From the NCBI GenBank assembly GCA_041397765.1, contig JAWKWA010000009.1:124001-188000 (forward strand): a stretch of DNA of 64,000 nucleotides. Reading direction: 5' to 3'. Source of the DNA: JAWKWA01 sp041397765. GTDB lineage: Bacteria > Pseudomonadota > Alphaproteobacteria > Rhizobiales > Hyphomicrobiaceae. Numbering within the stretch: position 1 is the stretch's first letter; every line of letters begins with the position of its first letter. The position numbers and the translations under genes are program-made. This document shows positions 49,722-58,688 of the stretch, piece after piece. The notes under the pieces were generated by a model. It was not told the DNA's origin. It ran no database searches and was given only the letters and a program-made list of their open reading frames with translations.

Positions 49722-50756
49722 TCAGATCGGCTCGCCCTCGACCTCACGGGCGAGTGCGTCGACGACGGTGCGCAGATCCTCGTTGGCGGGATAGATGGCG
49801 AGCGAGCGGCGCAAGGCATCGAGCGCCAGTTCCTTGCGGCCGATGGTCTGCAGCAGCCGGCCGAGACCCTCCAGCGCATGGAAATTGCGCGGCTCGAGGG
49901 CCAGCGCCTGGTTGAGGTCGCCGATCGCCTCGCCGTAGCGCTTCTGACGGAATTGCAGAACCGCGCGGCGATGCCAGCCCTCGGCATAGTGCGGCGCGAG
50001 CATCAGCACCGAATCGAGGATCTGGCGGGCGACGGCGGCACTGTCGCCGGCGCCGTCGGGGGTGGGCGTCGCCTCCTCGCCATCGGGGGCGGGCGCGGGA
50101 ATGGTGTCGCGGTCATCGCCAGCCGGTGTCACCTCGGCGAGGGCGATCATGGCATTGGTCATCAGGAGATCGACGGTATCGCTGCCGGAGGCGAACATCA
50201 GCCGGTCTATGGCCTCGACGAGGGGAGCGGCGGTCTCGGATGTCGGGGCGACCTTCAGCCGGGCGAAGAGGTCGTCGAGCAGGGTCGCGCGGTCGATGGG
50301 GGCGGCGGGCTTGGCGGCGACGCCGCCGTCGCCCTTGAGGCGCGGCCGGCCGACCGGGCGCTCGCCGTTCGGACCGATCAGGCCGGGCACGTCCCCGGCT
50401 TCGGGATCCGGCAGGGCCTCGACGGCGCCGGCATCGGGCTCACCCGCCTCGCCGGCGGCGGTCTGCCAGCCATTGTCGCGCGGCCACTCGGCTTTCGCCG
50501 GCAGCGAGCCGGCAAGGACGGCCGCGAGCACAAGACCGGCTGTGACGACGGGCAGAGCGCCAGCCAATCGCTCCGGCCGCTCGGCAAACAGCGACGCCCG
50601 CAGACCTCGAGCCTTGTGGGGAGTGACCGGTCCAGGGGCAGCGGCCGGGCGGTCCGGACCAACGGCATGACGCGCTCCATGTCGACGAACCGGCCGATGC
50701 CTTGCCGGAAAACGCCCGCTTAGGGAGATCGCGTCTCGGGAGATCGGATGTCGCAT
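49722..50756 (-). CDS. Membrane-anchored TPR-repeat protein
   Basis: 344 residues from the ATG at 50756. One hydrophobic segment near 65-85 (ALPVVTAGLVLAAVLAGSLPAKAEW) could be a late signal peptide or anchor, and a start further downstream is possible. The C-terminal third has TPR-like pairs (HYAEGWHRRAVLQFRQKRYGEAI, LEPRNFHALEGLGRLLQTIG), suggesting protein-protein contacts in the periplasm. The middle is Pro/Asp-rich. Function is unknown. Confidence 0.78.
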   Translation of the reverse strand: MRHPISRDAISLSGRFPARHRPVRRHGARHAVGPDRPAAAPGPVTPHKARGLRASLFAERPERLAGALPVVTAGLVLAAVLAGSLPAKAEWPRDNGWQTAAGEAGEPDAGAVEALPDPEAGDVPGLIGPNGERPVGRPRLKGDGGVAAKPAAPIDRATLLDDLFARLKVAPTSETAAPLVEAIDRLMFASGSDTVDLLMTNAMIALAEVTPAGDDRDTIPAPAPDGEEATPTPDGAGDSAAVARQILDSVLMLAPHYAEGWHRRAVLQFRQKRYGEAIGDLNQALALEPRNFHALEGLGRLLQTIGRKELALDALRRSLAIYPANEDLRTVVDALAREVEGEPI

Positions 50757-51113
50757 GGCGGCGATGCTACACCAGAACTGGGCATCCACAAGGCTCAGCG
50801 GGCATCCACGGGGCTCATACCGGCACGCATGAGTTTCGACTCGTGATCGAGATGGATGCGCGCCGGTATGTCCTTTGCCTGCGCGCGGCCGCCCCACCAA
50901 CCCCGCGCGCGCATACCACCTCGCGAAAGTCAGAGGTTTCGCGAGGCGGTATCACGGGCCCGCACCGTTCATGGCACCGTTCAGGGACCCACACAAAATC
51001 AATCGGCCGCGCCGGGAAGCCCGACGCGGCGGCACATGACAGGAATGCCTTCGCAGGCGTGCGCCGGCGACCGTCCATCACCCTGCCGGCGGGCAGGGGC
51101 GGTCGCCCGGCCG
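50757..51113. other. Intergenic region with one large palindrome
   Basis: No gene is seen. ATACCACCTCGCGAAA (50913-50928) and TTTCGCGAGGCGGTAT (50937-50952) form 16-bp arms with one mismatch around an 8-base loop. It is downstream of rpmJ and upstream of the TPR gene; no T tract follows, so an operator or extragenic repeat is as likely as a terminator. Confidence 0.45.
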
Positions 51114-51239
51114 TCAGCCCTGGCGCGCCTTGTAGCGCTTCATCGTTTTGTTGATGACGTAGAGGCGACCACGCCGGCGCACGACGCGGTTGTCGCGATG
51201 GCGCTTGCGGAGCGATTTGATCGAATTCCTGATTTTCAT
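51114..51239 (-). CDS. rpmJ: 50S ribosomal protein L36, cysteine-free type
   Basis: 41 residues from the ATG at 51239: MKIRNSIKSLRKRHRDNRVV begins the family sequence, and it ends with INKTMKRYKARQG. It lacks the Cys/His zinc-ribbon residues of the C+ form, the usual state in alphaproteobacteria. The frame is open further upstream (to 51317), but only this part is conserved. It is a late-assembling large-subunit protein. Confidence 0.95.
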   Translation of the reverse strand: MKIRNSIKSLRKRHRDNRVVRRRGRLYVINKTMKRYKARQG

Positions 51240-51398
51240 CGCAGTGAACCGTTCATCCTTGGGTCGACGGCGCCCCACGCACCGCAGACCAGTTCCCGCC
51301 GGCTGGCGCCGCATCACGGCTCGCCCACCGGCCTTTCCCAGAATTCCAATGCACAGCCGGCGTCAATGAACCGTTTCGAGGACGAGGTGGCGAAGGAA

Positions 51399-51473
<75 letters not shown>

Positions 51474-51726
51474 CTATTTCCACACCCGCGTCTCACGCCT
51501 GTCGGCGATGTCGTGGCTGGCGGCCGGCGCAGGAATTGCCTCACAAGGGCAATGCGCGCGGCCGAGGCGGATGACTAGCCGATCGGTGGGCCCGTGTCCA
51601 GCGTGGCGACCGGCCGGGCGGCGCAATTTCGCAGTCCCTCATCCCTTTTTCGCAGATGCAGCAGCGAGGCCGGCAGTGGCAGGCGCGTCCGTCCACGGCG
51701 CGCGGGCGAGATGCCGGCCCGCGCTC

Positions 51727-52008
51727 TCAACGCTCGCGGCCGTGGTGCTTCAGGCGGCCGTGCATCTCACGCGAAAGGGCCGTGTCGCCGGTCTCCAGCG
51801 CGTAGACATAGGCCTGGGTATAGAGAAAGGCCGCCTCGTCGATCAGGCCCTCTGCCTCGCGGATGCGGCCGGCCTCGCCATAGAGCGGGGCGAGCGCGCG
51901 CCGATCGCCGAGGGCGTGGCGATCGAGCACCTCGCGGTCGAGTTCGCGTAAACGCGCCGCCGGATCGTCTGTCGCCCGCGTCGGCGATGCGGCATCCCGA
52001 GCGCTCAT
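51727..52008 (-). CDS. 93-residue hypothetical protein coupled to a Rieske oxygenase
   Basis: Its ATG (52006-52008) overlaps the stop codon of the upstream Rieske oxygenase gene (ATGA), strong evidence that it is translated with it. The sequence is helical, with LRELDREVLDRHALGDRRAL, and a repeat-like pair GRIREAEGLIDEAAFLYTQA and YALETGDTALSREMHGRL resembling a single TPR. It might be an assembly or specificity helper for the oxygenase. I do not recognise a family. Confidence 0.7.
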   Translation of the reverse strand: MSARDAASPTRATDDPAARLRELDREVLDRHALGDRRALAPLYGEAGRIREAEGLIDEAAFLYTQAYVYALETGDTALSREMHGRLKHHGRER

Positions 52009-53159
52009 GCCGCCGCCAGGAAGCGCTCGGCCACCCAGGCATGGAAGCGGTGCGTACAGGTATCCATGACGGGCGAAAACTTGCCGCCGTCGAAACCGGG
52101 GGCGCTGCGGCCCCTCTGCATGCCCTCGACCACGCCGATATCCTCGACGAAGATCGATTTCCACATGGCGGCGTTCCTCTCGCGCATCGCGGCGAAGTCG
52201 GGCCCGGTCATCGCCTCGGAGGCATAGTAGATCTCGATGCGCTCCAGCGAGCGGTCGTGGGCGAGCGGCTCGACGATGATGGCGAAGCAATGATCGTTCT
52301 GGAAGCCGAAGAGGACGTTGGGGAAGAAGGAGGGATACTCCGCCCCCTTGTCCCACTTCGCCGCGAGGCCGGGAAAGCGCGCAAAACGCTCGCCGTTCGG
52401 GCCGAAGCCCGGCGTGTAGGCGAGGGTGCCTTGGCCGGCGAAGCTGGTCTCGACGACGTTGTAGTGGTCTTCGAGGCGCGAATAGCTGTTGAGGCCGGGA
52501 TGCACCCAGGGCAGGTGATAGCTCTCCAGATAATTCTCGACGGCGAGCTTCCAGTTGGTCCGGACCTCGAGGGTAAAGGAGCTGTCGGGGCCGCCATGAT
52601 GGAGCCTTGCGGTTGCGAACTCGCCGGCCCGCGCCACCAGATCGGCGGCATGCTGCTCGAAGGGTGCCGCATCGCCCGAGATGTTGACGAAGACCACATC
52701 CATGAAGACGTGGCTCCTCACCTCAAAGAGGCCGAGGCGGTCGCGGTCGACATCGGCATGGGTGTTGTGGCCGGCGCCGCCGACATGGGGCGTGGCGCGC
52801 AGGGCACCGTCGAGCTCGTAGCACCAGGCATGATAGGGGCAGCGGATCACCCCCTTCAGCCGGGTCGGCTGGTCGACCAGCACCATGCCGCGGTGCCGGC
52901 AGACATTCTGGAAGACGTGCAGCGCGCCGGTCCGGTCGCGCACCATGAGGAGCGGGATGCCGTAGAGACTGACCGGGCGTGCGTCGCCGGGCTCGGGCAC
53001 GTCCTTGCCAAAGCCGATCGCCGCCCAGCCGGGCACGAACAGGCGCCGCTTCTCCTCCTCGAACACGGCCGGATCGGTGTAGAAGGCGTTCGGCAGCCCA
53101 TGCGCGGCGTTGACGGGACCGACCACGCGGCCAAGCTCTGCGAAATCCTCGGGCTTCAT
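52005..53159 (-). CDS. Rieske [2Fe-2S] ring-hydroxylating/amine oxygenase alpha subunit
   Basis: 384 residues. The Rieske centre is Cys87-X-His89 and Cys107-X2-His110 (CRHRGM, CPYHAW). The mononuclear-iron motif ENYLESYHLPWVHP supplies His215 and His220. It is clearly a different paralogue from the oxygenase at 10292-11431. The motif order fits choline monooxygenase/betaine-type and phenylpropionate-type alpha subunits; the substrate is unresolved. It is coupled to a 93-residue protein by ATGA. A Crp/Fnr regulator is divergent about 520 bases away, with a structured repeat in between. Confidence 0.88.
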   Translation of the reverse strand: MKPEDFAELGRVVGPVNAAHGLPNAFYTDPAVFEEEKRRLFVPGWAAIGFGKDVPEPGDARPVSLYGIPLLMVRDRTGALHVFQNVCRHRGMVLVDQPTRLKGVIRCPYHAWCYELDGALRATPHVGGAGHNTHADVDRDRLGLFEVRSHVFMDVVFVNISGDAAPFEQHAADLVARAGEFATARLHHGGPDSSFTLEVRTNWKLAVENYLESYHLPWVHPGLNSYSRLEDHYNVVETSFAGQGTLAYTPGFGPNGERFARFPGLAAKWDKGAEYPSFFPNVLFGFQNDHCFAIIVEPLAHDRSLERIEIYYASEAMTGPDFAAMRERNAAMWKSIFVEDIGVVEGMQRGRSAPGFDGGKFSPVMDTCTHRFHAWVAERFLAAA

Positions 53160-53364
53160 GGGCTTCTCCGGCTAGAGCATGCACGAGTGGGGTGGAGTGA
53201 CAGCGACCGGGTCGAGGACGGTCGAACGGCTTCGAACAGGCATCCAAGTCCAGGGCCGCGCCATACGCTCTGGCGCTCGCATTCGACCGCTCCGGCTAGC
53301 CGAAGGTGGAGCCGACTGCAATCGCAGAAATTCTCACCCCCCCGTTGCGGCGGGCGCCTAGGGA
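53160..53364. other. Spacer upstream of Rieske oxygenase 2
   Basis: No gene seen; it presumably contains the oxygenase promoter. It joins the repeat copy B at 53365. Confidence 0.4.
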
Positions 53365-53570
53365 AGCGAATTTGACACTTCAGTCCCGGATGCTGCGAAG
53401 TGCGTTCTCAAGTGTCAAATTCAAAAACTCCACTAGAATCATAAGCCGTCGCCCGCGGGATGCGTGCAAGGCATGGCATTCGCGCTCGCCGCCCCCATAT
53501 TCCGATATGCGACCCCTCTCTCACGGGTTCTGAAACGGGATGCAGATGTCGGAATCGAACCACTAAGGTC
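53365..53570. repeat. Structured interspersed repeat, copy B
   Basis: Same block order as 10128-10293: the 13-bp arms GAATTTGACACTT (53368-53380) and complement (53410-53422) are identical to copy A, followed by CATAAGC-like sequence. An extra stretch of about 45 bases comes next, then the TCTCACGGG..TGAAACGGGATGCA block and GTCGGAATCGAACCACTA. The left arm of the second hairpin has decayed. The copy lies between divergent Rieske oxygenase and crp genes. Confidence 0.75.
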
Positions 53571-53680
53571 CTGCCGGCCGATCGAATGGCGCGACGGAAC
53601 TTGCGTTACACGCCCGCGTCTGGACGCGGACGGCGGGTGGTGGTTCTATCCGCCAGCCGCCTGCTCACCGGATAGACAAG

Positions 53681-54382
53681 ATGACGAAGCCCAACGACAT
53701 CCTCGCCCAGCTCGGCCGGACGGCGCTGTTCGGACCGGTGCCGGAGGCCGATCGCGCCCGGGTCGCGCGCGAGATGCGCAGCATCGTCTTCGACCGCGGC
53801 AAGCGCATCTTCTCGCGCGGCGAGGCGGGGGGCGACGTCTATCTCGTGATCAGCGGCCGGGTCCGCCTCTCGGTCTATTCGGGCGAGGGCAAGGAGTTCG
53901 CCTTCCTCAACGCGGGACCGGGCGAGATCTTCGGCGAGATCGCCGCGCTCGACGGCGGCTGCCGCACGACCGATGCGCGCGCGCTCGCCCGCGTCGAGGC
54001 GATGGTGCTGCCGCGCGCGGCCCTGCAGCGGCTGATCGAGACTGTGCCCTCGATCGCGGTGGCGGCCATCGCATTCCTGTGCACGCGTCTCAGGGCGACC
54101 AATGAGACGGTGGAGGCGGTGGCGCTGCACCGCCTCGAGGTGCGCATCGCGCGGTTCCTGATGTCGGCGATCAAGCTGCGCGGCGCGCCGCCCGAGAGCG
54201 GCACCATCACCTTCGACATCGGCATCTCGCAGACCGAGATCGCGCTGCTCATCGGCGCGAGCCGGCCGAAGGTCAATCTGGCGCTGCAGGCGCTCGAGAC
54301 CGAGGGGGCGATCAAGCGCGACGGCAACGTCTTCACCTGCGACATCGCCAAGCTGGCCGAGATCGCCGATCTCGACGGGTGA
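53681..54382 (+). CDS. Crp/Fnr family transcriptional regulator
   Basis: 233 residues. A cyclic-nucleotide-binding beta-barrel (about 15-125) with GEIFGEIAALDGGCRTTDARA, a dimerisation helix, and a Crp-type winged helix-turn-helix (about 165-225) with ISQTEIALLIGASRPKVNLAL. The Arg-Thr/Ser-type cAMP pocket is only partly conserved (RTTDA), so cAMP binding is uncertain. No N-terminal Cys cluster of Fnr is seen. It is divergent from Rieske oxygenase 2 and could control it. Confidence 0.9.
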   Translation: MTKPNDILAQLGRTALFGPVPEADRARVAREMRSIVFDRGKRIFSRGEAGGDVYLVISGRVRLSVYSGEGKEFAFLNAGPGEIFGEIAALDGGCRTTDARALARVEAMVLPRAALQRLIETVPSIAVAAIAFLCTRLRATNETVEAVALHRLEVRIARFLMSAIKLRGAPPESGTITFDIGISQTEIALLIGASRPKVNLALQALETEGAIKRDGNVFTCDIAKLAEIADLDG

Positions 54383-54589
54383 GGACGAGGGGCTTCCGGG
54401 CGTCTCGGGGCTCGTCGCCGGCTCCCGCCTGGATGCCGACTCCTCGTGCCTTGCCACCGGCCGCACCCGCGAGCGACCATGGCCGACCGCGGATCGCCGC
54501 CTCGCTCCGCACCATCGGGGTCGGCAGGTGCGGGGCGGGGCGGGCGCAACGACGAGACGGCCGCAGCCGGGGACGGGCGAGCGGGTCGG

Positions 54590-55624
54590 TCAGGCGAAGG
54601 CCGGGATGACCTCCTTGCAGAACAGCTCCAGCGAGCGCTTCTGCTCCTTCAGGCCGAGGCCGAGGCTGGCGTAATAGACGAACTCGTCGACGCCGATCTG
54701 CTCATAGGTCTTCAGCTTGGCGATCACCTCGTCGGGCGTGCCGAACATCAGGTTCTCGGACAGCATTTTCGGGTCGTACTCGGCGCGGTTGCCGAGTTCG
54801 GCGAGCGGGATCTCCTTGGGGAAGCCGAGCTTCACGTCGCCGAGATTCTTGAAGAGGTTCTCGAACTGCGAGAGCTGGCGCTGCGCGGCCCGCACCGGCA
54901 CCATCCAGTCGTCCTTGCGATCGTAAAGGGCGGTGTGGCGCATCATCGCCATGATCGGGCGGCGGGCGCCCGGATTGGCCTTCATCGCATCCTCGAGCCG
55001 CTGCATGTAGGTCTGCGCCTCGTCCATGCCGCGCGTCAGCGGCCAGGAAAGGATGTGGCAGCCGTTCTTGACCGCATAGTCGTAGGTGATCGGGGCGCGG
55101 GCGGCGACCCAGACCGGCACCTCCTTCTGGATGGGCTTGGGCACCGAGGTCGAGACCGGGAACGACCAGAACTCGCCCTTGTGCTCGTAGTCGCCCTGCC
55201 AGAGGGCGCGCACGGCCGGCAGCATCTCCTGCATGTAGCGCCAGCCCTCGGTCTGCTTCAGGCCCGGGGCCATACGGTCGAACTCGCGCTGATAGGCGCC
55301 GGAGCCGATGCCGAAATCGAGCCTTCCGCCCGAGATCAGGTCGACGAAGGCCGCCTCTCCGGCGATCTTGATCGGGTGCCAGTAGGGTGCGACGGCGACG
55401 GCAGTGCCGAGGCGGATGCGGTCGGTGTGCTCGGCCCACCAGGTGAGGATCGAGAAGGGATTGGGGGCGATCGTCATCTCGAGCGCATGGTGCTCGGCGG
55501 CCCAGACGATGTTGAATCCGCCCCGGTCGGCCATCTGCACCATCTCGAGCGTATGGCGGGCGACCTCGCGCATGTCGAGCGCGGTGTCCATGCGCTCCAT
55601 GTTGATCGCAAGCTGGAATTTCAT
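54590..55624 (-). CDS. LLM class flavin-dependent oxidoreductase
   Basis: 344 residues, luciferase-like TIM barrel that uses reduced FMN (monooxygenase) or F420. It has MVQMADRGGFNIVWAAEHH near the N-terminus, RIRLGTAVAVAPYWHPIKIA, and SGGRLDFGIGSGAYQREF. It probably inserts oxygen into or next to a C-N, C-S or ring bond, the RutA/alkanesulfonate-type chemistry. The ATG at 55624 has GGGAGA upstream. It is downstream of an aldehyde dehydrogenase on the same strand (234-base gap) and beside the RidA-hydrolase-CaiB operon. The flavin reductase partner is not in the window. Confidence 0.88.
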   Translation of the reverse strand: MKFQLAINMERMDTALDMREVARHTLEMVQMADRGGFNIVWAAEHHALEMTIAPNPFSILTWWAEHTDRIRLGTAVAVAPYWHPIKIAGEAAFVDLISGGRLDFGIGSGAYQREFDRMAPGLKQTEGWRYMQEMLPAVRALWQGDYEHKGEFWSFPVSTSVPKPIQKEVPVWVAARAPITYDYAVKNGCHILSWPLTRGMDEAQTYMQRLEDAMKANPGARRPIMAMMRHTALYDRKDDWMVPVRAAQRQLSQFENLFKNLGDVKLGFPKEIPLAELGNRAEYDPKMLSENLMFGTPDEVIAKLKTYEQIGVDEFVYYASLGLGLKEQKRSLELFCKEVIPAFA

Positions 55625-55858
55625 GAGCGTTTCTCCCAAGGGCTCACGGGGCCCGAAGCCAATCTGACGGCTTTGGCGGCGGCGTCTTTCGGAAATCCGC
55701 CGCTCTGGAAGAAATTTCGACATCGGCGGGCGGCTGCGACGCCGCCGCGCAGAGCGGCGATCCCAGCCGACGCCCATCCACTGCAGCGGCCGCCCGCTTG
55801 CGATGCCAGGAGGGTCACGGCGGGCCGCATGCGCGCGGGAACCCGCCGCCTCGAGAGA

Positions 55859-57340
55859 TCAGCGCATGACGAAGGGATTGGCCATGGCAATGTCGGAGGT
55901 GTTGACCCAGACGGTCTTCGGCCGCGTGTAGTCGTACATCGCCTGAAAGCCGCTCTCGCGGCCGTAGCCCGAGCCCTTGACGCCACCGAACTCGGCGATC
56001 GGCGAGACGACGCGGTAGGTGTTGATCCAGACGATGCCGGCACGGATCGCCTTCGCCATGCGCATCTGGCGGGCGCCGTTGCGGGTGAAGACGCCGGCGG
56101 CCAGGCCGTGCCGCGTGTCGTTGGCGAGGCGGATCGCCTCCTCCTCGGTGCGGAAGCGCTGGACGGCGAGGACCGGGCCGAACAGCTCGGTGTCGACGAT
56201 CCTGAGGTCCTGGCGCGGGCATTCGAGGATGGTCGGCTCGAAATAGTTGCCGGCAAGGCCCGCCGGCCGCTTGCCGCCGCACAGGACCCTGGCGCCCTCG
56301 CCAACCGCATGGGCGATCTCGCGCTCGATATTGTGGAGCTGGCCCGTCGTGCAGAGCGGGCCCATCTGGGTCTCCTCGGCGAGCGGATCGCCGATACGGA
56401 TCTGGCCGGCCAGCGCCGTCATGCGCGAGAGGAACTCGTCGGCGATCGTCTCGTGCAGATAGAGCCGCGAGCCGGCGACGCAGCTCTGGCCGGTCGCGCC
56501 GAAAATGCCGGCGATCGAGCCGTTGACCGCGCTCTCGATGTCGGCGTCCTCGAAGACGACGAAGGGCGACTTGCCGCCGAGCTCGAGCGAGACCTCGGCG
56601 AAATTCTCGGCCGAGTTGATGAGCACGTGGCGCGCCGCATTGGGCCCGCCGGTGAAGGAGATGCGGGCGACCAGGGGATGCGAGGAGAGGGTGCGGCCGC
56701 ACGGATCGCCATGGCCGGTGACGATGTTGACGACACCTTTGGGAAAGCCGGCCGCCTCGAACAGCTCGCCGAACTCCAGCATGGCGGCGGAGGCATGTTC
56801 CGAGGCCTTCAGCACGACCGTGTTGCCGGCGGCGAGCGCCGGGCCGATCTTGACCGCGACGAGGAAGAGCTGCGAATTCCACGGCACGACCGCGGCAACG
56901 ACGCCGAGGGGCTCGCGGCGCGTGAAGACGAAGAGGTCCGGCTTGTCGATGGGCAGCGTCTCGCCACCGATCTTGTCGGCGCAGCCGGCATAGAAGTGGA
57001 AGAACTCGGCGATGTATTTCGCCTGCCAGCGGGTCTCCTTCAGCATCTTGCCGGTGTCGATCGATTCGGTACGTCCCAGCGCCTCGGAGCGCTCGGCGAG
57101 GAGGTCGCCGAGCCGGCGCAGGCAGCGGCCGCGCGCGGAGGGCACCATCTCGGCCCAGGGACCGGACGTGAAGGCGCGGTCGGCGGCCTTCACCGCCCTG
57201 TCGACATCGGCGGCGGTCGCCTCGGGGACGCGGGCCCAGACCTCGCCGGTCGCTGGATTGACGCTGTCGAAGGTGCGGCCGTCGGATGCGCCCACCCATT
57301 CGCCGTCGATGAGCATGCGGTAGGTCTTGACGTCGCCCAT
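55859..57340 (-). CDS. Aldehyde dehydrogenase (NAD(P)+)
   Basis: 493 residues, full-length ALDH superfamily. The N-terminal VNPATGEVWARVPEA, PWNSQLFLVAVKIGPALAAG, ELGGKSPFVVFEDAD (general-base Glu) and GQSCVAGSR with the catalytic Cys are present, and the C-terminal EFGGVKGSGYGRESG motif is intact. It oxidises an aldehyde intermediate to the acid. It is divergent from ridA with a 142-base gap that contains a strong palindrome, so the two sides are probably co-regulated. The substrate is unknown. Confidence 0.93.
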   Translation of the reverse strand: MGDVKTYRMLIDGEWVGASDGRTFDSVNPATGEVWARVPEATAADVDRAVKAADRAFTSGPWAEMVPSARGRCLRRLGDLLAERSEALGRTESIDTGKMLKETRWQAKYIAEFFHFYAGCADKIGGETLPIDKPDLFVFTRREPLGVVAAVVPWNSQLFLVAVKIGPALAAGNTVVLKASEHASAAMLEFGELFEAAGFPKGVVNIVTGHGDPCGRTLSSHPLVARISFTGGPNAARHVLINSAENFAEVSLELGGKSPFVVFEDADIESAVNGSIAGIFGATGQSCVAGSRLYLHETIADEFLSRMTALAGQIRIGDPLAEETQMGPLCTTGQLHNIEREIAHAVGEGARVLCGGKRPAGLAGNYFEPTILECPRQDLRIVDTELFGPVLAVQRFRTEEEAIRLANDTRHGLAAGVFTRNGARQMRMAKAIRAGIVWINTYRVVSPIAEFGGVKGSGYGRESGFQAMYDYTRPKTVWVNTSDIAMANPFVMR

Positions 57341-57403
57341 GGTGGTGTCCTCCTGCTGCCGGGTCGCCGACTATAGTGATCGTGCCCAGCGCGGCACGCT
57401 TCG

Positions 57404-57429
57404 TTTTTTCGCCGAAGGCCGGCGAAAAA
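57404..57429. promoter_or_regulatory. Palindrome in the divergent promoter of the catabolic block
   Basis: TTTTTCGCCG (57405-57414) and CGGCGAAAAA (57420-57429) are perfect 10-bp arms around a 5-base spacer, with one extra T before. It lies midway between the ALDH start (57340) and the ridA start (57483), an ideal spot for an operator controlling both. A TATAGT element at 57372-57377 could be a -10 box. Confidence 0.6.
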
Positions 57430-57482
57430 TAAGCGCAGGTCCGGCGCAGGTGATGGCACGCAGCAGAAGGAGGGAGGCGTCC

Positions 57483-57878
57483 ATGGCGAAAAAGCAGGTC
57501 ATCGGTGAGCCGCTCGTGATCGGCGGACGCAGGCTTTCCCTGTCACGCGCGATCAGGGCCGGCGATTTCGTGATGCTGACCGGCCAGGTGCCGATGAAGG
57601 ACGGCCGCGTCATGACCGAGGGCAGCATCGAGGAGCAGACCCGCGCCGTGCTCGACGACATCACCGCCACGCTGGCGCTTGCCGGCTGCACGCGCGAGGA
57701 CGTGGTGAAGGCCATGGTGTGGCTGACCGACCGGGCCGATTTCCCCGGCTTCAATGCCGTCTATGGCGACTATTTCCCCGATGACCCGCCGGCGCGCTCG
57801 GCGGTCGTCAGCGATCTGCTCGTCGACGTCAAGGTCGAGGTCGAGGTGATGGCCTACAAGCCGCTCGGGAAGGACTGA
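57483..57878 (+). CDS. RidA family protein (YjgF/YER057c/UK114)
   Basis: 131 residues. Members deaminate reactive enamine/imine intermediates; related RutC proteins act in pyrimidine breakdown. The conserved Arg of the active site is in PPARSAVVSDLLVD, and the C-terminal VEVEVMAY strand is typical. The ATG at 57483 has GGAGGGAGG upstream, a strong site. It begins an operon with an alpha/beta hydrolase 3 bases downstream. An in-frame start at 57327 is not conserved. Confidence 0.92.
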   Translation: MAKKQVIGEPLVIGGRRLSLSRAIRAGDFVMLTGQVPMKDGRVMTEGSIEEQTRAVLDDITATLALAGCTREDVVKAMVWLTDRADFPGFNAVYGDYFPDDPPARSAVVSDLLVDVKVEVEVMAYKPLGKD

Positions 57879-57881
57879 GCG

Positions 57882-58688
57882 ATGGCGAGAAGCCCGAAGG
57901 GCACGGCCTACGAGATGCACGGGCCGGCCGGCGCCCCGGTGGTGGCACTGGTGCACGGCCTCGGCCTCAACCGCGCGACCTGGCAGTGGCTGGTACCGGT
58001 GCTCGCCGACCGCTTCCTTGTGCTCAGCTACGATCTCCTCGGCCACGGCGAGAGTGCGGCACCGCCGCCCGAGCCGGGGCTTGCCACGCTTGGCGCGCAG
58101 CTCATCGGGCTCATGGACCATCTCGGCATCGGGAAAGCGGCGGTCGTCGGCTTCTCGCTCGGGGGCATGGTGGCGCGGCGGATCGCGATCGACCATCCCG
58201 CCCGCGTCACCGCGCTCGGCATCCTCCATTCGCCGCACGCCCGCACGCCCGAGGCGCAGGCGGCGATCGTCAAGCGGGTCGATCAGGCGCGCGCCGAGGG
58301 GCCGAGGGCCACCGTCGAGGCGGCGCTCGTGCGCTGGTTCACGGACGGCTATCGCGCCACGCATCCGCAGATGATGGATCTCGTCCGCGGCTGGGTGCTG
58401 GCGAACGATCCGGCCATCTATCCCGCGCTCTATCGCATTCTCGCCGAGGGCGTCGCGGAGATCGTCGCGCCCGATCCGCCGATCGCCTGTCCGGCCTTCG
58501 TCGTCACCGGCGACGAGGACTACGGCAACGGCCCGGAGATGAGCCGGGCGATCGCCGGCGAGATCGAAGGCTCGGAGCTCGTGATCCTGCCGGGGCTGCG
58601 TCACATGGCGCTCGCGGAGGCGCCGGACGCCGTCAACCGGCCGCTCGCCGCCTTCCTCGACCGCGTCCTCCTCGGACGCGCGTCATGA
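57882..58688 (+). CDS. Alpha/beta fold hydrolase
   Basis: 268 residues. Nucleophile elbow GFSLGG (Ser near residue 91), oxyanion motif LVHGLGLNRATW, an acid Asp in VVTGDEDYG and the catalytic His in LRHMALAEAPD. It resembles RutD, 3-oxoadipate enol-lactonase and similar small ester/amide hydrolases. It is 3 bases after ridA, and its TGA overlaps the next ATG (ATGA at 58685-58688), so the three genes form a coupled operon. Confidence 0.9.
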   Translation: MARSPKGTAYEMHGPAGAPVVALVHGLGLNRATWQWLVPVLADRFLVLSYDLLGHGESAAPPPEPGLATLGAQLIGLMDHLGIGKAAVVGFSLGGMVARRIAIDHPARVTALGILHSPHARTPEAQAAIVKRVDQARAEGPRATVEAALVRWFTDGYRATHPQMMDLVRGWVLANDPAIYPALYRILAEGVAEIVAPDPPIACPAFVVTGDEDYGNGPEMSRAIAGEIEGSELVILPGLRHMALAEAPDAVNRPLAAFLDRVLLGRAS

